This document shows, in pieces, positions 1 to 7,764 of a DNA stretch of 58,857 nt. Source of the DNA: Flavonifractor sp. An92. GTDB taxonomy: Bacteria > Bacillota > Clostridia > Oscillospirales > Oscillospiraceae. The translations under genes and the position numbers were made by a program. The number at the start of each line of letters is the position of its first letter. Positions within the stretch are counted from its first letter, which is position 1. Where the stretch lies: NCBI RefSeq assembly GCF_002159175.1, contig NZ_NFGZ01000018.1:1-58857 (forward strand). Direction: 5' to 3'. The notes below the pieces were generated by a model. It saw nothing but the letters and a program-made list of their open reading frames with translations. It was not told the origin of the DNA and searched no databases.

Positions 1-486
1 GCCCCCAAGGTCCCCCGCCACTCCGACTCCGGCATCGTGGTGGAGGGGCTGGACAACTGCCTCGTGAAATTCGCCAAGTGCTGTACCCCCGTCCCCGGCG
101 ACCCCATCGTGGGCTTCATCACCCGGGGCTTCGGCGTGTCGGTCCACCGGGCCGACTGCCCCAACTGCGCCCCTGAGAAGCGCAAGCCCGAGGAGGCCGG
201 ACGCTGGGTCAAGGTGTCCTGGGTCACCGACGGCGACCAGCCCACCGCCTACAAAACTTCTCTCTCCATCTCCGCCAAGGACCGGGACGGCCTCACCCTG
301 GACATCGCCATGGCCCTCTCGGTGGTGAAGGTCAAGACCACCAGCCTCTCCGCCCGCTCCATGCCCGACGGCTACGCCGCCGTGTCCATCGTGCTGGAGG
401 TCAAGGACCAGGCCGAGCTCACCTCGGTCATCAACAAGCTGGGGCAGATCCAGGGGGTCTACCAGGTCAAGCGCGCGGCGGGCTAA
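1..486 (+). CDS. relA: RelA/SpoT-family (p)ppGpp synthetase/hydrolase, C-terminal part
   Basis: The frame is open to the left edge, so only about the last 161 residues are present. The segment begins just before the conserved zinc-finger-like (RIS) stretch: 'VEGLDNCLVKFAKCC' is followed by 'PVPGDPIVGF' and an 'HRADCPNC' element, as in bifunctional Rel proteins. The rest (about residues 75-160 of this fragment) has the beta-alpha-beta pattern of the C-terminal ACT domain. These regulatory domains sense stalled ribosomes and control the N-terminal hydrolase/synthetase domains, which lie outside the window. The TAA stop is followed by a small GC hairpin without a T-run and then the next gene, so transcription may read through. 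The family is firm; whether the missing part is catalytically complete cannot be seen. Confidence 0.93.
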   Translation, partial: APKVPRHSDSGIVVEGLDNCLVKFAKCCTPVPGDPIVGFITRGFGVSVHRADCPNCAPEKRKPEEAGRWVKVSWVTDGDQPTAYKTSLSISAKDRDGLTLDIAMALSVVKVKTTSLSARSMPDGYAAVSIVLEVKDQAELTSVINKLGQIQGVYQVKRAAG

Positions 487-552
487 CGACCCCGCCGCGC
501 CGTTGGACTCCCCGTTGGGGAGCCACTTCAAATTGCCATGGAGGCGTTTACA

Positions 553-1761
553 ATGGAAAACCGCTTTGTGCCCCTGCTCCTGGGGGCCGACATCAACGTA
601 TACAGCATGGCCCGGGCCTTTCACGAGGCCTACGGCGTCAAGACCGTGGCCTATGGCATGTACCCCTCCGGCCCGTGCTTCGGCAGTGATATCATCGACT
701 ACCGGGTGTGTGAGCACAACGACGAGCCCGAGGTGGTGCTGGCCAATGTGAAGAAGGTGGCCGCTGAGTTTGCCGACCGCAAGGTGATCCTCCTGGGCTG
801 CGGCGACAACTACCTGACCTCCATCGCCTGCAACCTGCCCAACTTCCCCGAAAACGTCATCGCGCCCTATATTGACCTCTCCCTCATGGAGACTCTCATC
901 CACAAGGAGAAGTTCTACGAGCTGTGTGACAAGTACGGTATCGACCACCCCGCCACCTTCGTCTACAAGAAGGGCATGGGCCACGACTTCACCCTCCCCT
1001 TCGACGGCCCCTTCGTGGTGAAGCCCGCCGAGAGTGCCACCTACTGGGACCACCCCTTCGACACCCAGAAGAAGGCCTACGTCCTCCAGACCCGGGAGGA
1101 GGTGGACCGGGTGCTGGACGAGATCTACGAGCACGGCTATGAGGACTCCCTCATCATCCAGGACTTCATCCCCGGCGACGACAGCTTCATGCGGGTGGTG
1201 ACCAACTACTCCGGCGCCGACGGCAAGGTGCGCCTGATGTGCGTGGGCCACGTGCTGCTGGAGGAGCACACCCGCCACGGCATCGGCAACCACGCCGTCA
1301 TCATCACCGAGCCCGAGCCGGAGCTGTGCGAGCAGCTGCGCCGCTTCCTGGACGACATCGGCTACACCGGCTTCTCCAACTTCGACGTGAAGTACGACCA
1401 GCGGGACGGCAAGTTCAAGGTCTTTGAGATCAACACCCGCCAGGGCCGCAGCAACTACTACGTCACCGGCGCGGGCTACAACCTGGCCAAGTACCTGGTG
1501 GAGGACCGCATCGAGGGCAAGTCCTGCCCCCTCACCGTCACCAAGAACCGCCACATGTGGTGGGTCATCCCCAAGAGCGTGGCCTACGACTATGTGAACA
1601 AGCGCTACCGCCAGGAGATGAAGTCCCTGGAGCAGTCCGGCGCCGTGGTGAATCCCCTCTTCTACAAGGCCGACCACAACCTCATCCACAAGCTGCGCAT
1701 CATCAAGGACCAGTGGCGCTACAAGCAGCGCTACGCCAGCTCCATGGAGAAGGCGAAATGA
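553..1761 (+). CDS. ATP-grasp carboxylate-amine ligase, D-aspartate-ligase-like
   Basis: This 402-residue protein of the ATP-grasp fold probably joins a carboxylate to an amine using ATP. The fold shows in 'FVVKPAES' (nucleotide-binding lysine, about residue 156), 'IIQDFIPGDD' (about 200) and 'FEINTRQGRSNYY' (metal-binding Glu/Asn, about 290). Length and motifs resemble the D-aspartate ligase family that adds D-Asp to peptidoglycan stems. The start at 553 is chosen because GGAGGCG lies 6 bases upstream; an ATG at 538 would overlap that site. The stop codon overlaps the start of the racemase gene (ATGA), so the two are translationally coupled. A racemase that could supply D-Asp and a MurE-like ligase downstream support a cell-wall role, but the substrate is inferred. 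Other amino-acid ligase activities remain possible. Confidence 0.82.
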   Translation: MENRFVPLLLGADINVYSMARAFHEAYGVKTVAYGMYPSGPCFGSDIIDYRVCEHNDEPEVVLANVKKVAAEFADRKVILLGCGDNYLTSIACNLPNFPENVIAPYIDLSLMETLIHKEKFYELCDKYGIDHPATFVYKKGMGHDFTLPFDGPFVVKPAESATYWDHPFDTQKKAYVLQTREEVDRVLDEIYEHGYEDSLIIQDFIPGDDSFMRVVTNYSGADGKVRLMCVGHVLLEEHTRHGIGNHAVIITEPEPELCEQLRRFLDDIGYTGFSNFDVKYDQRDGKFKVFEINTRQGRSNYYVTGAGYNLAKYLVEDRIEGKSCPLTVTKNRHMWWVIPKSVAYDYVNKRYRQEMKSLEQSGAVVNPLFYKADHNLIHKLRIIKDQWRYKQRYASSMEKAK

Positions 1762-2474
1762 CGGAACAACGCCTTGGTATTCTGGGCGGCATGGGCCCCC
1801 AGGCCACCCAGATCTTCTACCAGCGCATCCTGGACATGACCGACGCCGCCCGGGACCAGGACCACGTGCCCACCCTCATCTGGAGCGACACCCAGATGCC
1901 CGACCGCACCGCCGCCATTCTGGGCGGCGGCGAGGGGGCTGAGGCCTGCTATCAGCGGCTTCTGGCCGGCGCGAAGCTCCTGGAGAACGCCGGGTGCACC
2001 ATCCTGGGCATCCCCTGCAACACCTCCCACTACTTCGCCGACCGGCTCCAGAGCGAACTGAAGTCACTGCGCCTCATCCATATGGTGCGGGAGACCGCCG
2101 CCGTCATGGCCCAGAGCGGCTGCCGCCGGGTGGGCATCCTGGCCACCGACGGCACCGTCCAGACCGGCGTGTACCAGCGGGAGTGCGAGGCCCTGGGCCT
2201 CGCCTGCCCCGCCCTCCCTGCGGAGGTGCAGAAGCTGGTCATGTCCATCATCTACGACGAGATCAAGCGGGGCGAGACCGGCTCCCGGGAGAAGTTCGCC
2301 GTCATCGACCGCTGTCTCCGCCGGGACCTGGGGTGTGACGGGGCCATTCTGGGCTGCACTGAGCTGAGCGTCTACCGCAGCTACCACGGCCTGCCCGGGT
2401 ACTACCTGGACGCCATGGACGTGCTGGCCCGGCAGTGCATCACCGCCTGCGGCTACCCCCTGCGCATGGTCTGA
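1758..2474 (+). CDS. Aspartate/glutamate racemase family protein
   Basis: This 238-residue protein belongs to the PLP-independent Asp/Glu racemase family, which inverts the alpha carbon using two cysteines. It starts with the family signature 'LGILGGMGPQAT' and carries both catalytic cysteines in context: 'PCNTSH' (Cys87) and 'GCTELS' (Cys200). The ATG overlaps the TGA of the ATP-grasp gene. The natural reading is that it makes D-Asp (or D-Glu) for the coupled ligase. Sequence alone does not separate aspartate from glutamate racemase; the 'MGPQAT' N-terminus is more typical of aspartate racemases. A dedicated MurI for D-Glu is not in this window. Confidence 0.87.
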   Translation: MTEQRLGILGGMGPQATQIFYQRILDMTDAARDQDHVPTLIWSDTQMPDRTAAILGGGEGAEACYQRLLAGAKLLENAGCTILGIPCNTSHYFADRLQSELKSLRLIHMVRETAAVMAQSGCRRVGILATDGTVQTGVYQRECEALGLACPALPAEVQKLVMSIIYDEIKRGETGSREKFAVIDRCLRRDLGCDGAILGCTELSVYRSYHGLPGYYLDAMDVLARQCITACGYPLRMV

Positions 2475-2489
2475 GAAAGGAGGCCCCCC

Positions 2490-3179
2490 ATGGACGCCCA
2501 TATCCTGGTGGTGGACGACGAGCCGGAGATCGCCGACCTGGTGGAGGTCTACCTCCAGAGCGAGGGCTTCACCGTCCACACCTGCGGCAGCGGCACCGAG
2601 GCCCTGGAGCTGGTGAAGCGCCAGCCCCTGGACCTGGCCATTCTGGACGTGATGCTCCCCGACATCTCCGGCTTCACCCTCTGCGGCGAGATCCGCAAGG
2701 AGCACCACTTCCCCGTCCTCATGCTCACCGCCAAGGCCGAGGACACCGACAAGATCACCGGCCTCACCATCGGGGCCGACGACTACATGACCAAGCCCTT
2801 TAACCCGCTGGAGCTGGTGGCCCGGGTGAAGGCCCAGCTGCGCCGCTACACCCGCTACAACGAGGTGGACCGGGGCTCCGGGGACGTCCTCGACATCAAC
2901 GGCCTGGTCATCAACCGGGCCACCCACGAGTGCTGGCTCTACGACCAGCCGCTGGTCCTCACCCCCATCGAGTTCGACATCCTGTGGATGCTGTGCGAGA
3001 ACCGGGGGCAGGTCATCTCCGCCGAGCGCCTCTTTGAGAGCGTTTGGAAGGAGAAATACCTGGACCGCAACAACACCGTCATGGTCCACATCCGCCGCCT
3101 GCGGGAGAAGATGGGGGAGCCGTCCCGCAACCCCCGCTTCATCAAGACCGTCTGGGGCGTGGGCTACAAGATCGACTGA
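2490..3179 (+). CDS. OmpR/VanR-type response regulator
   Basis: This is a 229-residue two-component response regulator. The receiver domain (about residues 1-115) has the acidic pair Asp9/Asp10, the phosphorylated Asp53 in 'AILDVMLPD', and the switch lysine (Lys102) in 'YMTKPFNP'. The C-terminal winged-helix DNA-binding domain (about 130-229) ends with the OmpR-family 'TVWGVGYKID'. A strong RBS (AAAGGAGG) lies upstream. No kinase gene is adjacent; the nearest is the VanS-like kinase at 25899. It sits 15 bases after the racemase and is followed by a terminator-like hairpin, so it probably ends a ligase-racemase-regulator unit. VanR-like relatives usually control cell-wall or resistance genes, which fits the neighbours. 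Confidence 0.92.
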   Translation: MDAHILVVDDEPEIADLVEVYLQSEGFTVHTCGSGTEALELVKRQPLDLAILDVMLPDISGFTLCGEIRKEHHFPVLMLTAKAEDTDKITGLTIGADDYMTKPFNPLELVARVKAQLRRYTRYNEVDRGSGDVLDINGLVINRATHECWLYDQPLVLTPIEFDILWMLCENRGQVISAERLFESVWKEKYLDRNNTVMVHIRRLREKMGEPSRNPRFIKTVWGVGYKID

Positions 3180-3186
3180 ACGCAAG

Positions 3187-3212
3187 CCGGGGCGCACCGC
3201 GTCCCGGTTTTT
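3187..3212 (+). terminator. Intrinsic terminator after the response regulator
   Basis: A 9-bp GC stem (CCGGGGCGC with GCGTCCCGG, one G-T pair, loop ACC) is followed by TTTTT. It lies between the response regulator and the murE-like gene, whose RBS (CAGGAGG) follows, so murE may have its own start or depend on read-through. Confidence 0.7.
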
Positions 3213-3236
3213 CCACTCTTTCAGGAGGTATCCGCC

Positions 3237-4763
3237 ATGGAACGACCCATTCTCCCCCTGGGCGACTACTATCAGCTCCTCATCAAGCACGGCCTGCTGG
3301 CCAACCAGACCCCGCTGAAGGCCAATCTGGCCCAGCCGGTGGCTCTGGTGTCCTGCGACTCCCAGAAGGTGGTCCCCGGCACCCTCTTTCTCTGCAAGGG
3401 CAAGGCGTTCAAGGGCCAGTACCTGGCCCAGGCTCTGGAGCGGGGGGCCTTCGCCTATGTGAGCGAGCAGGTTTACCCCGAGGGGGGCGCCGCCCCCTGC
3501 ATCCGGGTCACCGACATCCGTGCCGCCATGGGCCTGCTGGCCGACCTGGCCTACGGCCACCCCTCGGGCGGGCTGACCATCACCGGCATCACCGGCACCA
3601 AGGGCAAGACCACCGCCGCCTACTATATCAAATCCATCCTGGACGCCTGGCTGGCCACTCAGGGCCACCGCGAGAGCGCCATTTTGTCCACCATCGTCAC
3701 CGACGACGGCGTGGAGCGCCGCCCCGCCAAGCTCACCACCCCCGAGCCCCTGGACCTCCAGCGCCACCTCTTCCACGCCCGCTCCTCCGGTGCGGACTAT
3801 GTCACCATGGAGTGCTCCAGCCAGGCCCTCAAGTACGGCCGGGTCATCGGGGTGGACCTTTCCTGCGCCGTATTCCTCAACATCGGGGAGGACCACATCT
3901 CCCCCAACGAGCACCCCGACTGGGCGGATTACTTCGCCTCGAAACTGCTCATCTTCCGCCAGGCCCGCACCGCCTGCATCAACCTGGACTGCGACCACGC
4001 CCGGGAGGTCCACGACGCCGCTTCCGCATCCTGCGCCCAGGTAGTGACCTTCTCCCAGAAAGACCCCTCCGCCACTGTCTACGCCACCAACGTACACAAG
4101 GTGGGGAGCACCACCGCCTTCCACCTGCGCACCCCCTCCTATGAGCGGGACATGGTGCTAGGCATGCCGGGGCTCTTCAACCTGGAGAACGCCCTGGCCG
4201 CCGTGGGCGTGGCGGAGCTCTACGGAATCCCCGGCGACATTGTGGCCGACTGTCTCGCCAGAGCCGCCGTCCCCGGCCGCATGGAGCACTATACCTCCGC
4301 CAACGGAGAGGTGTCGGTCATTGTGGACTACGCCCACAACGGCATGAGTCTGGAGGCCCTCCTCCGCTCCGCCCGGGCGGAGTACCCGGGACGGGAGCTC
4401 ACCGTCCTCTTCGGCTGCACCGGCGGCAAGGGCCTAGACCGCCGGGAGGGTATGGGCAACGCCGCCGGAGCCTGGGCCGACCGCATCCTCCTCACCGAGG
4501 ACGACCCCGGCCCCGAGGAAGTGGTGGACATCTGCGCCGACATTCAGGGCTATCTGGACCACTACGGCAAGGTGGGCACCGTCATCCCCGACCGCCCCGA
4601 GGCGGTGTTCCGGGCGGTGCTGGAGTGTCACACCCCGGCGGTGGTGGTGCTGGCGGGCAAGGGCTGTGAGATGGAGCAGAAGCGCAAGAACGGCCCCGAG
4701 CCCTGCGTCCCCGACGGCCTGCTGGCCCAGAAGGCCCTGGCCGAGTACGACAAGCGGCAGTGA
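3237..4763 (+). CDS. murE: MurE-like UDP-MurNAc-tripeptide ligase
   Basis: This 508-residue Mur ligase would add the third amino acid of the peptidoglycan stem to UDP-MurNAc-L-Ala-D-Glu in the cytoplasm. The N-terminal UDP-binding domain is followed by the ATP loop 'GITGTKGKTT' (about residues 117-126), 'TTPEPLDLQ', and the C-terminal ligase domain with 'VDYAHN' and 'LFGCTGGKGLDRR'. At the position that selects the amino acid, meso-DAP enzymes carry DNPR; here it reads 'EDDPGPEE' (residues 421-427), with no arginine. Pure DAP specificity is therefore doubtful, and L-Lys, L-Orn or another amine is possible. Overlap with the next gene (GTGA) shows translational coupling. It may be a second MurE paralogue; the canonical dcw cluster is not in the window. 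Confidence 0.88.
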   Translation: MERPILPLGDYYQLLIKHGLLANQTPLKANLAQPVALVSCDSQKVVPGTLFLCKGKAFKGQYLAQALERGAFAYVSEQVYPEGGAAPCIRVTDIRAAMGLLADLAYGHPSGGLTITGITGTKGKTTAAYYIKSILDAWLATQGHRESAILSTIVTDDGVERRPAKLTTPEPLDLQRHLFHARSSGADYVTMECSSQALKYGRVIGVDLSCAVFLNIGEDHISPNEHPDWADYFASKLLIFRQARTACINLDCDHAREVHDAASASCAQVVTFSQKDPSATVYATNVHKVGSTTAFHLRTPSYERDMVLGMPGLFNLENALAAVGVAELYGIPGDIVADCLARAAVPGRMEHYTSANGEVSVIVDYAHNGMSLEALLRSARAEYPGRELTVLFGCTGGKGLDRREGMGNAAGAWADRILLTEDDPGPEEVVDICADIQGYLDHYGKVGTVIPDRPEAVFRAVLECHTPAVVVLAGKGCEMEQKRKNGPEPCVPDGLLAQKALAEYDKRQ

Positions 4764-5602
4764 ACCGGGCCTTGCTGGACTCCCTCTTTGCCGCCGGTGG
4801 GGCGGCGGACTGGGGGTGGACCTCTTACGAAACGCTTACGCCCCACATGGATGAAAATGCCCGGGAGAAGGCGGAGGCCCTCTGCCCCGGGGCGCAGTGT
4901 GTGCTGGTGTGCGCTGTCCCCTACTACGCCGGGGACGCGCCGGGAAACCTCTCCCTCTACGCCCGGGGGAAGGACTACCACCTGGTTTTAGGGGACCTTT
5001 TAAATCCCATCTGTGAGGTCCTCCACGAGAAATACCCGGCGTACCGCTTTGTGCCCGGTGTGGACAACTCCCCCCTGCCGGAGCGGGAGGCCGCCTGGGC
5101 CGCGGGCATCGGCCTGCGGGGGGAGCACGGACTGGTGATCGTGCCGCCCTACGGCTCCTGGGTCTTTCTGGGCACCATCCTCACCGACCACCCGGCCCCT
5201 CCCCCTGACCGCGCCCCCAGTCCCCCCTGTATCCGCTGTGGGAAGTGCCAAAAGGTTTGCCCCGGCGGGGCACTGCGTGGGGAAACTTTTGACCCGGAGC
5301 GCTGCCTCTCCCACCTGACCCAGAAAAAGGGGGAGCTGCCCCCGGAGCAGGAAGCCCTTCTGGCGTCCCACCCTCTGGCCTGGGGGTGCGACCTGTGCCA
5401 GAAAGTGTGCCCCTACAACGCACACCCAAAAGCCACCGGGGTATCCACCTTCCGGGACGATCTGGTGGAGAACCTGACCGAGGACATGGTGGAGGGCGTC
5501 ACCAACCGGCAGTTCAAGGAGCGCTACGGCGATCGGGCCTTTGCCTGGCGGGGCCCGGCGGTGATCCGGCGCAATCTGGCCCTCCAAACTTCCAAAAACT
5601 AG
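4760..5602 (+). CDS. Short QueG-like (epoxyqueuosine reductase-like) iron-sulfur protein
   Basis: This 280-residue protein resembles epoxyqueuosine reductases, cobalamin and 4Fe-4S enzymes that finish queuosine in tRNA. Two ferredoxin-type motifs are visible: 'CIRCGKCQKVCP' (about residue 156) and 'CDLCQKVCPYN' (about 210), preceded by a DUF1730-like N-terminus ('LLDSLFAAGG', 'VPYYAG', 'GLRGEHGL'). It lacks the C-terminal HEAT-repeat region of full-length QueG, so it belongs to the shorter class common in Clostridia, whose function is less certain. It starts with GTG overlapping the murE-like stop. A terminator follows directly. QueG proper or a related reductase cannot be told apart here. 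Confidence 0.8.
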   Translation: MNRALLDSLFAAGGAADWGWTSYETLTPHMDENAREKAEALCPGAQCVLVCAVPYYAGDAPGNLSLYARGKDYHLVLGDLLNPICEVLHEKYPAYRFVPGVDNSPLPEREAAWAAGIGLRGEHGLVIVPPYGSWVFLGTILTDHPAPPPDRAPSPPCIRCGKCQKVCPGGALRGETFDPERCLSHLTQKKGELPPEQEALLASHPLAWGCDLCQKVCPYNAHPKATGVSTFRDDLVENLTEDMVEGVTNRQFKERYGDRAFAWRGPAVIRRNLALQTSKN

Positions 5603-5605
5603 AAT

Positions 5606-5660
5606 AAACGCCGCCCCTTCCGGGGATACTCAGGTATCCACACGGAAAGGGCGGCGTTTT
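5606..5660. terminator. Hairpin between the QueG-like gene and the CBS gene
   Basis: An inverted repeat of about 16 bp (AAACGCCGCCC...CCG against CGG...GGGCGGCGTTT) surrounds a loop of about 20 bases, flanked by an A-run and followed by TTTT. It can act as a terminator for the upstream operon. Its right arm ends 4 bases before the CBS start codon, so it also covers that gene's translation start region. Confidence 0.75.
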
Positions 5661-5663
5661 GCG

Positions 5664-6092
5664 ATGCTGGTAAAAGACCTGATGACCTCCCCCATTGTCA
5701 CCATCACCCCCATGGAGAGCGCGGCGCTGGCCGCCCGGCTCCTGTCCCGGTACGACCTGGGGGTGCTGCCAGTGTGTCAGAACGACGGGCGGCTGCGGGG
5801 CGTGGTCACCGACCGGGATCTGGTGCTCCGCTGTCTGGCCCCGGGTGAAAATCCGGAGCGGCTCCCGGTGGGGGACATCATGACCCGCAACTGCGCCTGG
5901 GTCTCCCCCGGCGCCGACGTGCAGGAGGCCGCCCGGGTGATGGCGGCGGCCCAGGTGCGGCGGCTGCCGGTGGTGGAGGGCAGCAAGGTGGTGGGGATGC
6001 TGTCCCTCAGCGACCTGGCCCGCAGCCGGGGCTTTGAGATGGAAGCCGGTGAGGCCTTAGGGGAGATCACCCGGCGCGTCAAGGAGGGCTGA
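5664..6092 (+). CDS. CBS-domain pair protein
   Basis: This 142-residue protein is made of two tandem CBS domains (about residues 5-60 and 70-130), the Bateman module that binds adenine nucleotides and senses energy state. Visible motifs are 'VKDLMTSPIVTITP', 'GVVTDRDLVLR', 'VGDIMTRNCAWV' and 'VVGMLSLSDLAR'. There is no catalytic domain. The ATG lies almost on the preceding hairpin, and only a weak AAAGGG sequence inside the hairpin could serve as RBS. The gene ends 2 bases before the end of the convergent M42 peptidase gene. Its target is unknown. Confidence 0.9.
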   Translation: MLVKDLMTSPIVTITPMESAALAARLLSRYDLGVLPVCQNDGRLRGVVTDRDLVLRCLAPGENPERLPVGDIMTRNCAWVSPGADVQEAARVMAAAQVRRLPVVEGSKVVGMLSLSDLARSRGFEMEAGEALGEITRRVKEG

Positions 6093-6094
6093 AC

Positions 6095-7135
6095 TTACTG
6101 GAAGTCCAGATACCGCTCCACCAGCGCCAGGGTGCCCAGCAGGGCGTCCTGATGGGTACGCTCCATGCCGTGAGAGGCCTGGACGCCGGGACCAATGAGG
6201 GCGGCGGGCACATCCAGGCCGGCCTTCCAGGCCACCGCCGCATCGGAGGAGTAGTGGGGGTACACGTCCAGCACGGCGGGGATGTCGTTCTCCTTGGCCA
6301 GCTTGGAGAGGCGGGTCACCATGTCGTAGTCGAAGGGACCGGCGCTGTCGGCGGCACAGATGGAGACGTGGTACTCGTCGCAGTTGAGGTCGGCCCCCAC
6401 GCAGCCCATGTCCACCGCCAGCAGCTCGCTGAGCTCCGGGGAGAAGGTGGCTCCGCCGTGGCCCTGCTCCTCGTAGACGGTCAAGGTGATCTCCACATTG
6501 TAAGCCGGGCGCTTCTTCTGCTCAGCGGCCCAGCGCAGCAGGGTGAGGAGCACGGCGGCGCTCCCCTTGTCGTCGATGAAGCGGGACTTCAGGAAGCCGC
6601 TGCGGGTGAACTTGGTCTTGGCGTCGTAGCAGATGTAGTCCCCCACCTCGATGCCCAGGGCCCGCACATCCTCGGCGGTGAACACCTTCTCGTCCAGGCG
6701 GACGTACATATTCTCCACATCCCGGGCCCGGGTGGAGGCGTCGTCAAAGACGTGGGCCGCCGGGGAGAGGGAGAGGACGGTGCCGCTGTAAGAGCGGCCG
6801 TCCCGGGTGTAGATGGTGCAGTATTCGCCGTCCAGGCTGGGAAGGACCGGCCCGCCGATCTTGCGGAAGAGCAGTTCGCCCTTGGCGGTGATGGAGCGGA
6901 CCATCAGGCCCAGGGTGTCCACATGGGCACACACGCCCACGGTGCGGCTGCTGTCGCGGCCGGGCACCAGGATAGTGAGGTTGCCCTTGCGGCTGCGGCG
7001 GGTCTCGTAGTTCATCGAATGGGCCAGGCCCTCCGCCAGGTCGATCACATGGCGGGTGTAGCCGCTGGGGCTGTCGGCCCCCAGCAGGAGGCGGGCGTAG
7101 TCTCTCAGGGCGGGAACGTAAGGACGGAAGTCCAT
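6095..7135 (-). CDS. M42 family metallopeptidase
   Basis: This 346-residue protein belongs to the M42 aminopeptidase family, cytoplasmic dizinc enzymes that form large tetrahedral shells and trim peptides. The metal-site elements are in order: 'CAHVDTLG' (His71, Asp73), 'FIDDKGSAA' (Asp188-189), the catalytic 'YEEQGHGG' (Glu222-223), 'VDMG' (Asp242) and a late histidine in 'GMERTHQDAL'. The start at 7135 is supported by GGAG 8 bases upstream. It is divergent from ybaK. Family members also include endoglucanase-like annotations, but aminopeptidase is the supported activity. Confidence 0.9.
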   Translation of the reverse strand: MDFRPYVPALRDYARLLLGADSPSGYTRHVIDLAEGLAHSMNYETRRSRKGNLTILVPGRDSSRTVGVCAHVDTLGLMVRSITAKGELLFRKIGGPVLPSLDGEYCTIYTRDGRSYSGTVLSLSPAAHVFDDASTRARDVENMYVRLDEKVFTAEDVRALGIEVGDYICYDAKTKFTRSGFLKSRFIDDKGSAAVLLTLLRWAAEQKKRPAYNVEITLTVYEEQGHGGATFSPELSELLAVDMGCVGADLNCDEYHVSICAADSAGPFDYDMVTRLSKLAKENDIPAVLDVYPHYSSDAAVAWKAGLDVPAALIGPGVQASHGMERTHQDALLGTLALVERYLDFQ

Positions 7136-7176
7136 TGAAATCACTCCAGTTCTGTGGTAAGGTAGTTCCGTCAAAC

Positions 7177-7205
7177 AGGATAGCCCTTTTTGGGCAAAAA
7201 AGCAA
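7177..7205 (-). promoter_or_regulatory. Promoter for the M42 peptidase gene
   Basis: Read on the minus strand, TTGCTT and TATCCT are separated by 17 bases. They sit about 45 bases upstream of the M42 start, in the divergent space with ybaK. A match by eye only. Confidence 0.45.
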
Positions 7206-7219
7206 GGAAGCGATGTACC

Positions 7220-7696
7220 ATGGCACAGGAAAAAACCAACGTGATGCGCCTGCTGGGCCAGAAGAAGGTGGCCTTCACCCGCCACTACTACGCCTGTCCC
7301 GACGGCGCGGTGGACGGCCGCAGCGTGGCGGCTCTCATTGATCTGCCCCCGGAGCGGGTGTTCAAGACCCTGGTGACCCGGGGCGCAGGCAAGCAATATT
7401 ATGTGTTCGTCATCCCCGTCACCGGGGAGCTGGACCTGAAGGCCGCCGCCAAGGCGGTGGGCGAGAAGTCCATCGAGATGATCCGGCAGGCGGAGCTCCT
7501 GCCCCTGACCGGATACGTCCACGGCGGGTGCTCCCCCCTGGGGATGAAAAAGCAGTTCAAGACGGTGCTGGACGAGAGCGCCCGGGACCTGGAGACCATG
7601 GTAGTCAGCGCCGGAAAGATCGGCGCCCAGGTGGAGCTCTCCCCCGCCGATCTGGCCAATCTGTGCCGGGCGGAATTTGCGCCAGTAAGCAAATAA
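7220..7696 (+). CDS. ybaK: YbaK/EbsC-type Cys-tRNA(Pro) deacylase
   Basis: This 158-residue protein is a trans-editing enzyme of the YbaK family, which removes cysteine mischarged on tRNA(Pro). Family features are 'MRLLGQKKV' near the N-terminus, 'VFKTLV' (about residue 50), 'GEKSIEMI', and the glycine-rich 'GYVHGGCSPLGMKKQ' (about residues 96-110) that forms the active site. The start at 7220 has an AAGGAAG RBS. It stands alone and ends at a strong terminator. Confidence 0.9.
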   Translation: MAQEKTNVMRLLGQKKVAFTRHYYACPDGAVDGRSVAALIDLPPERVFKTLVTRGAGKQYYVFVIPVTGELDLKAAAKAVGEKSIEMIRQAELLPLTGYVHGGCSPLGMKKQFKTVLDESARDLETMVVSAGKIGAQVELSPADLANLCRAEFAPVSK

Positions 7697-7702
7697 GAAA
7701 CG

Positions 7703-7744
7703 ACCCCCGCGGTTTCCGGCAGGACCGCGGGGGTTTCCTTTTCC
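7703..7744 (+). terminator. Terminator of ybaK
   Basis: Perfect 11-bp stem, ACCCCCGCGGT with ACCGCGGGGGT, with a 10-base loop, followed by TTCCTTTTCC. Confidence 0.85.
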
Positions 7745-7764
7745 GCGGGCCTCGGATGGATGTG

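Noticed and set aside
487-537. Terminator after the relA fragment
   Set aside because: Only a short CTCCCC/GGGGAG hairpin without a T-run; not enough for an intrinsic terminator.
2064-4124. Long open frame on the minus strand opposite the racemase, response regulator and murE-like genes
   Set aside because: Low-complexity Gly/Val/Leu-rich translation, no RBS, and it lies antisense to three genes with clear family motifs. High GC makes such shadows common here.
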